Assembly: GCF_015708085.1 (NCBI RefSeq)
Contig: NZ_JADNYM010000027.1
Location: 1 to 64,000 of the forward strand
DNA length: 64,000 nucleotides
Source: Arthrobacter terrae
GTDB taxonomy: Bacteria > Actinomycetota > Actinomycetes > Actinomycetales > Micrococcaceae
Direction of reading: 5' to 3'
A model generated the notes under the pieces. The model did not search any database and had not been told where the DNA came from. It worked only from the letters and a program-made list of their open reading frames with translations. This document shows positions 16,004-23,854 of this stretch, piece after piece; the first letter of the stretch is position 1, and each line of letters begins with the position of its first letter. Position numbers and translations under genes: made by a program.

Positions 16004-17680
16004 TCAGCCGGCCCGGGTGAAGACACCGAGCCCGTTCGGCTCCTGCCCAGCCGCCGGAAACTTGTTGAAGTAGGTCAGGGTGACCCTGGTGATTTGCTCG
16101 CCCTCGCGGACGAAGACCGCCGAGGAGAGTGAACCGGGGAGCGCGTTCTCACCGGTGGGCACGAAGGACAGCGTGTCACCGTTCCACGGAGCGATCTCGA
16201 ACGTGTAACCGCCCTCGGGGCCGAGCGCGCCGGTGAGGGTACCGTTCTCCTCGGTCACGACGAGGTTGCCGAAGTAAGGACTCGTGTATGTGCCGACGTA
16301 GTCGCCGGCCGGGCCCGCTGCCGCGGCACCTGTAGGGGGCTCCTGGCCGACGAGGTCGCCCGCCGGGTCGGAATAGTGCGCGAAGACGGTGGGCATCACG
16401 TCCAACCAGGGTCGCGTCTCCGCACCGAACTGAACCAGGTCGACGAACTCCGAAACGATCGCCTCCGGAACTCCCGACGGCGCTCCGTTAGTGAGCACGA
16501 CGATCCCGAGGTTCAGATCGGGGATCATCGTGGCGTTGGTGGCGGAGCCCCACCCGAATGCGCCGGAGTGGCTGATGTTGACGCGGCCGGTCACGGTGGC
16601 ACCGACGTTCGTGCCGAAGCCGTAGTGCGATGTGCGCGATGTCAGGTTCCTGGCATCGCCGCCGGTGATCGAATGGGCGGAATAGGTCTTTGCGAGCACG
16701 AGCGGGTCGATGAATTCAGCGCCGTCGACCTCGCCGTTGGCCAGCACCACACTCATCCACTTCGCAATGTCGCCGGCAGTGGATGCGACACCGCCGGCAG
16801 GAGCCTCGGCATCAGCGTCACGGTCGAAGAGCTGCTCGTACTGACCTTCTCCGGTACGCGCGTGCATCGCCGCGCGATCATCTGCGGCGAGGTATTCGTC
16901 GTGGACGGTGGTCGTCGAAGTCATGCCGAGCGGCCCGAACAGGAGTTCGTGCGCGGTCTGCGCCCACGTTTGCCCGCGCGACGCCGCGACCGCCTCGCTG
17001 CCCACCGTCAGTCCGAAGTTGGAGTACTGGTATGTGTCGCGGAACGACGCCAGAGGAATCTGGTTCATGTGGGCCATGATGTAGTCGACATCGAAGCCGA
17101 TGTCTTCGAGGTCATCGCCGCCACCGGTTGGAATGCCGGTGCGGTGCGAGAAGAAGTCGGCGATCTTTCCATGCTCGGTCACGTATGGATCGTTCAGCGC
17201 GAAGTCGGGGAGGTATTTGACGACCGGATCCTCCCAGGACAGATCGGCGTCTTCGGTGATCGCTTTGGCCACAACGCTCGACGAGAGGGGCTTGGACAAA
17301 GACGCGATCTGAAACACGGTGTTGACGTCTACGGGTTCCTTCGTCGTCAGGTCCCGCACACCGTGTCCCTCTTCGAACACGACCTTACCGTTCGAGACGA
17401 CCGCGACTCCCGCGCCGGGCACTCCTGTCTGCTTGAGCGCCTTTTCGATGAACCGGGGAAGTGCATCGACGGCTGCGGCCACTGCCGTGTCACGATCCGT
17501 GTAGAGATCGACGACGTCCTGGTTGGGCGCGTCGCCGACTGTGACAGCGAGCCCGCCCGCGGACGACGGTTCCGCGGTCTTACCCGCGTTGCACTCCGTT
17601 ATTCCCAGCGTGAATGCTGCCACCGTCGAAACGGCGGCAACGCGTACGATGCCCTTGTTCGTGCTGCTCATGCTGTTCAT
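16004..17680 (-). CDS. Exported serine hydrolase of the beta-lactamase/class C PBP family
   Basis: 558 residues. The start at 17680 sits after gggaggcag. The N-terminus has a signal-like hydrophobic stretch (VRVAAVSTVAAFTLGITEC), but the lipobox is poor (Glu before Cys), so it may be secreted rather than lipidated. Catalytic SxxK is S127-x-x-K130 (ASLSKP). The YxN motif is seen as YQYSN near 222, and the third box as ISHSGAFGWGS near 370. About 100 C-terminal residues (YVGTYTSPYFGNLVV...) form the lipocalin-like tail found in many D-aminopeptidase or esterase members. Substrate (peptide, ester or beta-lactam) is not predictable. It is divergent from a TrmB-like regulator and lies in the repeat-bounded segment. 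Confidence 0.85.
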   Translation of the reverse strand: MNSMSSTNKGIVRVAAVSTVAAFTLGITECNAGKTAEPSSAGGLAVTVGDAPNQDVVDLYTDRDTAVAAAVDALPRFIEKALKQTGVPGAGVAVVSNGKVVFEEGHGVRDLTTKEPVDVNTVFQIASLSKPLSSSVVAKAITEDADLSWEDPVVKYLPDFALNDPYVTEHGKIADFFSHRTGIPTGGGDDLEDIGFDVDYIMAHMNQIPLASFRDTYQYSNFGLTVGSEAVAASRGQTWAQTAHELLFGPLGMTSTTTVHDEYLAADDRAAMHARTGEGQYEQLFDRDADAEAPAGGVASTAGDIAKWMSVVLANGEVDGAEFIDPLVLAKTYSAHSITGGDARNLTSRTSHYGFGTNVGATVTGRVNISHSGAFGWGSATNATMIPDLNLGIVVLTNGAPSGVPEAIVSEFVDLVQFGAETRPWLDVMPTVFAHYSDPAGDLVGQEPPTGAAAAGPAGDYVGTYTSPYFGNLVVTEENGTLTGALGPEGGYTFEIAPWNGDTLSFVPTGENALPGSLSSAVFVREGEQITRVTLTYFNKFPAAGQEPNGLGVFTRAG

Positions 17681-17708
17681 GTCGCTGCCTCCCGTTGACT
17701 ATCTGTTA

Positions 17709-17755
17709 CCGGATCCATGGCTTCCTACGCGCGCATACGAAGCCATGGACTCCGG
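17709..17755. promoter_or_regulatory. Inverted repeat in the serine hydrolase/regulator gap
   Basis: CCGGATCCATGGCTTC (17709-17724) and GAAGCCATGGACTCCGG (17739-17755) are inverted copies with one extra base. They lie between the two divergent genes, 29 bp from the hydrolase start. A regulator-binding site for the divergent HTH protein is the natural guess. Confidence 0.5.
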
Positions 17756-17883
17756 TCCCCGAGATAATTGTGCGTGGACAGAAGCGGACAAAACAACCTC
17801 CGCTTCCGGACATGGCCTCTAGAGGGCGTCCGGATGCGGTCACACGCGCCATAATGGTGTCCACACACGTTCCGGAGGTGGAC

Positions 17884-18831
17884 ATGGAAGATAGGGAACT
17901 GCTCGAACTGATCTACCGCAGCCGCCCTAAGACGGTGGCGGAGCTCGCCACTACCGCGCACGCGGATGAGGGCGAGGCCGCCGATGCCGTTGTGCGTCTC
18001 GCGCGGGCAGGTGCGATCTCGGTGCGCGATGGCGCGATCGCGTCCGCGACGCCGGCGATATGGACGGCCGACGTCGTCGAACGCGAAGTGCGTGCGATGC
18101 GGCAGACGGCGGACGAGGCCGCCTCGCGAATCGAGGAACTTGTTGCAGACTTACCGGCTCTGCTGCGTCACTGGGCTGTGGGCGAATCATCCGGTGATCT
18201 CGTTCCCGTTTTCGTGCGACACGGGCCGCAGGCGGCAGAAGACCTCTGGTACGACATAGCGCGGGAGGAGAGCGACACCGCCTGGGCCGTGCTTCCCGAT
18301 CTCGGACGCTACCTGCAGACCGATCCCGCGCGCGCCAGCCGTTTCGCGGAAATGTTCACCGGCAAGCGATCGGTGCGCGCCCTTCTCCCGCGTTCGATGG
18401 CAGAGGACGCCCGGCTCGTCGCGATCGCCAAGCGCTACGCGGCCATCGGGGTGGAGTTCCGCCTTCTCGACGACCTTCCGAGTTGGTTTTGGATCGACGG
18501 CGGGGTGCTCGCATTGCCGATCGAATGGGGCGAGGGGTGGCCGGCCAGCGTGGTCGGTGTCCGTAGCGCGTCCCTCGCCGAGATGGGCCGAAGCCTGTTC
18601 CGCGAGCTCTGGCGTCGCGGCGAGCCGATCGGTGGTGTGGAGCCGCCGTGGGCGCCGCTTCTTGTGCTGATGAAGCAGGGCGTCACTCTCGACGCGGCAT
18701 CTCGCAGGCTCGGGATCAACCCGCGAACGGGTCGGCGTCGCATTGCAGCGGCAATGGAGCAGTACGGCGTGTCGACATTGTTCGCCTTGGGTGTGGCGTG
18801 GGCCGCAGACGGGAAGCCCACCGCCCGCTGA
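17884..18831 (+). CDS. TrmB-like helix-turn-helix regulator
   Basis: 315 residues from the ATG at 17884 with a strong site (ccggaggtgg). The first 60 residues form a winged-helix pattern: LLELIYRSRPKTVAELATTAHADEGEAADAVVRLARAGAISV. The middle resembles the C-terminal effector part of TrmB-like regulators (RSVRALLPRSMAEDARLVAIAKRYAAIGVEFRLLDDLPSWFWI). The end holds a second HTH-like segment: LMKQGVTLDAASRRLGINPRTGRRRIAAAMEQYG, similar to a LuxR-type recognition helix. It probably controls the divergent serine hydrolase. The ligand is unknown. Confidence 0.72.
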   Translation: MEDRELLELIYRSRPKTVAELATTAHADEGEAADAVVRLARAGAISVRDGAIASATPAIWTADVVEREVRAMRQTADEAASRIEELVADLPALLRHWAVGESSGDLVPVFVRHGPQAAEDLWYDIAREESDTAWAVLPDLGRYLQTDPARASRFAEMFTGKRSVRALLPRSMAEDARLVAIAKRYAAIGVEFRLLDDLPSWFWIDGGVLALPIEWGEGWPASVVGVRSASLAEMGRSLFRELWRRGEPIGGVEPPWAPLLVLMKQGVTLDAASRRLGINPRTGRRRIAAAMEQYGVSTLFALGVAWAADGKPTAR

Positions 18832-19424
18832 GCGGTGGTGTCATCATGCCTGTGCCCGTAACGACCACTCCCTCGTTTGCGCCGACGCTCATCGCACCGT
18901 CGCGCGGCCGCGCGCACCAACGACGGGCACACGGCTGCCGGATGAACGTGCAAGACTCCGAGCGTCTCTCGGGATCGCTAGAGAGCGGTGGGTACGTCCT
19001 CACCGCCGGCAGGCTGTACGGAACACTGGGACATCTGAAGCCATGCAAAGACGTGCATGACGGCGGCTGTGTGACGCAGATGGACAAGCAGGCCGACCTC
19101 GAAATCCTCGAAGCTCTGGAGACTGAAAATGTGTCTTTGGGAGGTTCCTCTTGCGGGAAGGGAAAGCAGTCGCCCCGGAACGGATCTGCCGTAGTCCGTC
19201 TGTGTGTGGTGTTTGAGGGCATCGTGGCCGGATTGCGAGAGTTGGAAGGCCGTGTTTGCTGGGCATTCCAGTCTGGCAAATTCTCGACGGAAGTCCTCAG
19301 TTAGCCTCGCCGCTCAGTGCCGCGGGGGCGCCGATGGAGGGGTGCTCGTTCTGCCCGCCGATTGAAAAACGTGCCGACAACCGGAAGCTGAATTGCCCCT
19401 CCATTGGCCAAAAACGTGAGTAAC
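18832..19424. other. 593-bp stretch without a supportable gene
   Basis: Open frames occur on both strands but show neither family motifs nor consistent codon use. The right end changes towards AT-rich sequence and reaches the third AAACGTGAGTA array. Confidence 0.45.
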
Positions 19425-19454
19425 TTTTCGTTCAAAAACGTGAGTAGAACGTGG
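19425..19454. repeat. Third copy of the AAACGTGAGTA core
   Basis: The stretch ttttcgttcaaaaacgtgag followed by tagaacgtgg matches the cores at 15521-15556 and 21692-21720. A further aaaaacgtgagtaa lies just upstream at 19410. The surrounding 170-bp repeat is not present here. Confidence 0.65.
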
Positions 19455-19491
19455 TTTGGCCCCTCTTCGCACGCGGACAGTTATCTTGGTC

Positions 19492-19911
19492 TTGAATGAT
19501 TTTGCACTTATTGCACAAATAGTTACTGCCGCCGCTTTGATTTTTGCTGTTTTTCAAATCGTTGGTGATCGAACTCAAAGGCTTCGCGAATTTGAAAATT
19601 TGTGAGTTCAACGTTACTGGCAGATACTCGACGTAATGTCACCTTCGTTGTACGAGGAAGGGGTTCAGTCTCGTGAATCACCTTCGGATCGTCGTGCATG
19701 CCTCAGCTATATGAGGTTGTGCGAGGACGAGCTCGATATGAGGCGAACCGGCTCGATAACGGACAATACCTGGATGATTTGGAGCGAAGGTATAGGGCTT
19801 CAAATGGGAATGACTGCATATGCTGAATTATTGGCGGAATCAAAGCCGCATGATTTAGTCAAATTGAAGGAATTTTTAAAAGAGTCTAATAATCCGCTCA
19901 CCTGGTCGTAG
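19492..19911 (+). pseudogene. AT-rich membrane-anchored gene with in-frame TGA
   Basis: One frame spans 19492-19911 with a single TGA at 19603. Before it lies a membrane anchor (LNDFALIAQIVTAALIFAVF) and RTQRLREFENL. After it comes VQRYWQILD, then LSYMRLCEDELDMRRTGSITDNTWMIWSEGIGLQMG and KLKEFLKESNNPLTW. The two halves make one sensible protein of about 139 residues, so the stop is probably a nonsense mutation. The downstream half alone (ATG 19636) could still be translated as a 91-residue protein. The sequence is clearly poorer in GC than its neighbours, a sign of transfer. No function recognised. Confidence 0.55.
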
Positions 19912-20056
19912 CCGAAGAAGTGGTGGTCCGGGTTAATTTAAAATAGTAACTCTCGATAATGGCTAATTCTCGCGCTTTTGTTTCGTTTTGGCTTTTGGCG
20001 GTGCCGTGGTCAGGTGTCTCATAAATGAGCATTGCTGCAATACTGAACGCGACGTC

Positions 20057-20980
20057 CTAAAAAATTGACGATATTCCATGCGACAATGGGTTCTGGGCGA
20101 TGTCTGTTTTTGCCACAACATCGACTTCAATCTCGTTGACCGATTTGCCTGCGGCGTTTTTCCAGCTGTCACGGCCGTTAACGCTTCCGCCGACCAGTAT
20201 GGCGGCTGCCTGGCTCGGACTTGAAAACAAGTGATCCTGGACCATGATCAGTTGCTCGTCCCGAAGTTCAGCAATTCCTCGTTCGACAAGGGATTGCCGG
20301 CCACGGATGATCGACTTCGGGGCAGAGGGGCGAGGACGTGAATTCCCGACTGAGCCAGCAAGCACCACAAGCCCCTCCGAAGTAGGGTCCGCTTCAGCGC
20401 GGCACCCAGACTGTCGAAGGTAGAGCCGTTCAGCTTCAACTTCGTAGGGGGAATCTTGGGTGTGTTTTCGGATTGATTCAAGTGCAGGGTAACCGAGGGT
20501 AGCGGTCAGTACAGAGATGGTCTCCAGATACTCATTGCAGTCGGCTTCCAACGGCGCTGGCGTGTAACGATTGGAAGCCGCATTGCCGTTCAGTAAAGGG
20601 TATCGAGCGGCTTGGACGGCACGAGAAATGGCTTCCCACTCCATGAATCCCACATGTGTATCCGTCCACGTATTTGTCAAAGAAACAGCCACGATGGCCC
20701 GTTCCCAAAAATCCTTGCCGGCAACGTGTTGCTTCAGCCTGCCACCGACGTTTCCGCTTTGCCCGATGTAACAGGAGACGCCATCTTCCGAATCGCCACC
20801 AAATAGGAAATAAAGTCCCACCTGCGACGCTTCGGACATCGAAAGGAAGCCACCAAGCAAGGACCGGGGGACATCGAAGACGCGAACTGTTCGTGTAGTG
20901 ATTTCTGCCATGCGGATACCTGAGGGGTCACCGTGAGGTAGAAAGATTTGGATTGTTTGGGGACGTGAAGTGGTCTGCAT
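20057..20980 (-). CDS. GIY-YIG nuclease-fold protein with DUF4357 domain
   Basis: 307 residues from the ATG at 20980, which follows cggaggag. The GIY-YIG domain is at about 50-145: GLY (55-57) and YIG (71-73) in GLYFLFGG...CYIGQSGNVGGRLKQH, then a conserved Glu region in FMEWEAISRA. The DUF4357 part is at about 230-290 (GLVVLAGSV ... QSLVERGIAELRDEQLIMVQDHLFSSPSQAAAILVGGSVNGRDSWKN). This pairing is known in many bacteria, often in mobile or defence-rich DNA; its biological role is not established. GC content is lower than in core genes. It lies within the repeat-bounded segment, next to the right repeat. Confidence 0.82.
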   Translation of the reverse strand: MQTTSRPQTIQIFLPHGDPSGIRMAEITTRTVRVFDVPRSLLGGFLSMSEASQVGLYFLFGGDSEDGVSCYIGQSGNVGGRLKQHVAGKDFWERAIVAVSLTNTWTDTHVGFMEWEAISRAVQAARYPLLNGNAASNRYTPAPLEADCNEYLETISVLTATLGYPALESIRKHTQDSPYEVEAERLYLRQSGCRAEADPTSEGLVVLAGSVGNSRPRPSAPKSIIRGRQSLVERGIAELRDEQLIMVQDHLFSSPSQAAAILVGGSVNGRDSWKNAAGKSVNEIEVDVVAKTDIAQNPLSHGISSIF

Positions 20981-21170
20981 TCGGGTTCTCCTCCGGAAGA
21001 AGACTGCATACAAGATCAAACTTACCGCCAGAACAGACTGAAGCTGGGACAGCCTCGGAATTGCATGGGTCACCATGCTCCTCGAAGTCATCGAACAGCT
21101 CTAATAGGCCCAAGAACGATGAATTTTTCGGGTCTGAGAACCAGTGCCTGATGTCGATGATACTTGTCAT
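20928..21170 (-). CDS. Possible small upstream protein of the GIY-YIG gene
   Basis: An 80-codon frame, MTSIIDIRHWFSDPKNSSFLGLLELFDDFEEHGDP and onwards, ends 53 bp inside the GIY-YIG gene on the same strand. The composition is protein-like and acidic, but there is no clear ribosome-binding site and no recognised family. It may be a real small partner gene or a shadow. Confidence 0.25.
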   Translation of the reverse strand: MTSIIDIRHWFSDPKNSSFLGLLELFDDFEEHGDPCNSEAVPASVCSGGKFDLVCSLLPEENPNADHFTSPNNPNLSTSR

Positions 21171-21546
21171 GCGGCGATACCATGACGTGCGGCGACTGCT
21201 GGAAGACGGCGTGCCGCTAAACAGCAATCTCTTGGAAAGGCAGCAGCGAGGCGTCCCACCCAACCGGGGATTCAAGGAACGGTGTATTTGGAACGAATGG
21301 TTGATCGCGGGCGCGTCTCTCCCGCCCGCCTACGTTAAAGGCCATGATGTGCCTCGATGCTGGAGACTGCCAATGTGCTTCGAAGAAACCAACATGCAGC
21401 CGAAAGGAGGGGTCCGCCCAGCTGAAAAGGGGGAGTGATTTCTGACGAAAATTTTGCTGAATTGGGGGAGTAAAGGGGGAGTTGGGTCGTTTTGGCCCTA
21501 AACGGCTCTAACCTGCGGAACATAACCGCGGGTCAGAGCCACTATT
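21171..21546. other. Gap before the tRNA-like end, no gene recognised
   Basis: Forward frames continue across this stretch but carry no family motif. It ends at the orphan tRNA 3' end. Confidence 0.4.
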
Positions 21547-21574
21547 TGGTGCCGCGGGCGGGAATTGAACCCAC
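21547..21574 (-). tRNA. Orphan tRNA 3' end (T-stem to CCA), not a full gene
   Basis: On the minus strand this reads GTGGGTTCAATTCCCGC then CCGCGGCACCA: a T-arm with the TTCAATT loop, one strand of an acceptor stem, a discriminator A and encoded CCA. The sequence upstream on that strand shows no anticodon arm or D-arm, so it is a displaced fragment of the kind left at one end of an element that integrated into a tRNA gene. It does not match the tRNA-Arg at 37395-37470, so its parent tRNA is not in the window. Confidence 0.6.
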
Positions 21575-21653
21575 AACCAAGAGAAACTCAGGACTCTCAT
21601 GCCAACTGTTGCCATTCAACGCCGAAAACCGTCAATTTCCGTGGATCTTCAGA

Positions 21654-21818
21654 CCAGTGGAGTTCATCGATATGCCATGATCTGTGGTTGGTTTTCGTTC
21701 AAAACGTGAGTAAAACGTGACGAGGTCCTGCAGCGTGGCGCCGGATCTGCTGTTTGATGGTCGTTTGCAGGTTCATGGACACGGGGGACGGCATGTCGTT
21801 GGTTGTGAATGGAGGGCC
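21654..21818. repeat. Direct repeat, right copy (matches 15477-15651)
   Basis: It runs from ccagtggagttcatcgat to gttgtgaatggaggg with two AAACGTGAGTA-type units at 21701-21720, one fewer than the left copy. It begins 80 bp from the orphan tRNA 3' end, the arrangement expected for an attachment site with its neighbouring arm sites. Confidence 0.75.
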
Positions 21819-22125
21819 GTCACTGTTCAACAATTGCAGTGGTTTGAGGCGTGGTCTCGGCACCCCAGTCGTGTGGCCACTATTGGCCGGGAAACGTGCT
21901 TTTTGCTGACTCTTTGCTGGGGGCGTGGAACACCATCCATCCAAATTGGGCGGCCATTTGCCTCCGGTTGGCCGACCTGGACAGCCCAAATTGGGATCAA
22001 TTTCATGCGCCAAAATGCGAACAATTCAACGGCGTATAGGTGGCAGTCCAGAGAGGAACCGCGGGGTTTTTAGGGAGGGAAGGGGGTGACGATGGTGACG
22101 AATCATTGGTGGGAGTTATTAAATG

Positions 22126-22162
22126 CTGAGGGCCCCGCAACTCCTGGCCGCGGGACCCTCAG
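22126..22162. terminator. GC-rich hairpin
   Basis: CTGAGGGCCCCGC (22126-22138) and GCGGGACCCTCAG (22150-22162) pair with a single mismatch and an 11-base loop. No T-run follows. It lies between the right repeat and the HEPN/Abi remnant and could end transcription from either side. Confidence 0.45.
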
Positions 22163-22211
22163 AAATCCATAACAGGCAACTTGTCCCTGTCTCCCACCAC
22201 AGTTTAGTGCT

Positions 22212-22901
22212 GTGAACAGGCGCGAACAAATAAGTGTTGAGGCTGTAATGCTAAGGCGGCTGAGTGCGCCGCGATTGACACCGTATGTGGATGCCGCAGG
22301 CAGCCTGCAGGGCGCTGTGCGGCTATGCCGGTGGAACGTAGAGCTGTCCGGTGCTGTGTACGAGGCGCTGCACATTTTCGAGGTCGTCCTGCGCAACGCC
22401 CTGGACGAGCAACTGAGCGTTTGGAACGCAGGACAAATCGACCCGACCACGGGGGAGCCGCACTCCAGTGATTGGCTTATGGATCCCTCGATCCTGTTGG
22501 AGCGCGTCGTTGGTAGGGACCTACCAGAAGCAAAGAACCGAGCTGGCCATTCAACCAGGGCCTGACCCAAAGAACAGCGCGATCCGTTGCACGCGGACAT
22601 TCTTGCCGCTTTGTCCACGGGGACCTGGCGTTTCCTTCTCCCCGGCCGCAAGGACCTGGGCAAACAATTGCTATGGGATGAAGCACTTCACAGTGCTTTC
22701 CCGCATCTTCGGCGACCGGTCCACGAGCTTGAACGGGCGGTCGGCGGTGTCTACCGCCTAAGAAACATGGTGGCGCATTTAGAACCACTCATCAATAGCA
22801 GCATCGCTGCACAGCTGGCCAACATGAGGACAGTCATCGGCGCTATCGACCAGGACCTACTCTCCTGGTTCGCATCCGTGGAGAAAATCGGCGCCACCTG
22901 A
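22212..22901 (+). pseudogene. Abi-like HEPN protein interrupted by an in-frame TGA
   Basis: One frame from GTG 22212 to 22901 has a single stop, TGA at 22563-22565. The N-terminal half has LSAPRLTPYVDAAGSLQGAVRLCRWN and YEALHIFEVVLRNALDEQLSVWN, typical of the Abi-like family. The C-terminal half has HADILAALSTGTWRFLLPGRKD, LHSAFPHLRRPVHELERAVGGVYRLRNMVAHLEPL. RNMVAH is the RxxxxH motif of HEPN ribonucleases. These proteins act in abortive phage resistance or as toxins. The missing piece between halves is short and in the same frame, so a single nonsense change is the simplest cause. Without readthrough the HEPN motif is not made, unless translation restarts near 22587. Confidence 0.7.
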
Positions 22902-23117
22902 AGGTGCGCCCGAAACCTTGACGGCAGAGCCACCGTGGCTGAATCGACGTCCACCACCTCCGGTTTTCAGCCCGGTCATGTTCGTCAACGACAACAAGCA
23001 AGATGGTCTGGCCTGTCGCGGACATTGTCAGGACCTCGTGGAACTTGATTTTATTGGTAAAAGCTTTTGGGTAGCGACGGAGTCAACGCTGATTGAAGAT
23101 GTGGAGGGAGGCACAGG

Positions 23118-23282
23118 ATGGCAGCATCTACCGAAGAGATATTGGCGAAGCACCCCTTTGGCCGGATTGCCGTGGTGGAGCATAAGAAGCGCATGTTCGT
23201 TGAGGTTCGGGGCTGCCTTCTGCGAGAACAGAAACATCACCTCGGACGCGAAGGAACGACTTTCTCGAGACGGCGACGATAG
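23118..23282 (+). CDS. Possible small protein, 54 residues
   Basis: ATG at 23118 follows a good site (ggagggaggcac). The product begins MAASTEEILAKHPFGRIAVV and ends in an Arg-rich tail. It may be the start of a longer gene that has lost its remainder. No family recognised. The 216 bp before it hold no supportable gene. Confidence 0.3.
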   Translation: MAASTEEILAKHPFGRIAVVEHKKRMFVEVRGCLLREQKHHLGREGTTFSRRRR

Positions 23283-23349
23283 CAGAACAATGTAGATCAG
23301 GACCAGTTCACACCGCCACCCACTCCTCTGCAATCGAAGTTGAGAGGTC

Positions 23350-23400
23350 TCCCGTATACCCTCCCATCACCGGGCTTAATCTCGGGCGGGGTATACGGGA
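23350..23400. repeat. Inverted repeat with 11-bp perfect arms
   Basis: TCCCGTATACC (23350-23360) and GGTATACGGGA (23390-23400) are exact inverted copies 29 bp apart. There is no adjoining gene they obviously serve. They could be an operator pair or the ends of a lost short element. Confidence 0.5.
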
Positions 23401-23854
23401 CGCCCGTCGAGCGGCAAGATCAAAAGGGCGGGTCAGAGACCCTTGTGCGCGGTGAAGTCCCGGCTTACGGGACAATTCGGAGAATAACGAGAGCAGGTAG
23501 GAAGTGACTCCGTTTCATTGCGATTCTCCTCTGGATATGTTCCCATGAGGCGTGACGGAAGTGGTTGAATCGGCAGCTCAATATGCCCAGTGGTTCGACA
23601 CTGGCAACTCGGCGTTTCACACTGGTGAGCAGTGCGCACCGCTTCGCAGTCACCCCGATCGAATACGAATTACTCTTTGAGAAGAACCCCATCCCAGCCT
23701 GAAATTCACAACCTGACGGGCAACCAGGCGATGGGGCAGGTCAAAATGGAAACCAAACCGGGGGGCCAGCCGCTCGCAAAGCCCACGGCACGTTCCGACG
23801 GCCGCTACCGGACATCCATGCATACAGACTCCCAGCCGCGGAGTTCGTCGTGGG
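23401..23854. other. 454-bp stretch without a supportable gene
   Basis: Only short frames with no family features. GC content is below that of the core genes. Confidence 0.4.

Noticed and set aside
16376-17698. A long forward open frame of about 440 codons opposite the serine hydrolase
   Set aside because: It is antisense to a well-supported protein with catalytic motifs, has no family features, and is a shadow of GC-rich codon use.
18716-19279. Reverse frame of 187 codons between the TrmB-like regulator and the AT-rich gene
   Set aside because: It overlaps the end of the regulator gene and shows only Ser/Pro/Arg-rich shadow composition.
21547-21574. A functional tRNA or tmRNA gene at the tRNA-like end
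   Set aside because: No D-arm, anticodon arm or 5' acceptor strand is found upstream on the minus strand, and the acceptor sequence does not fit tmRNA.
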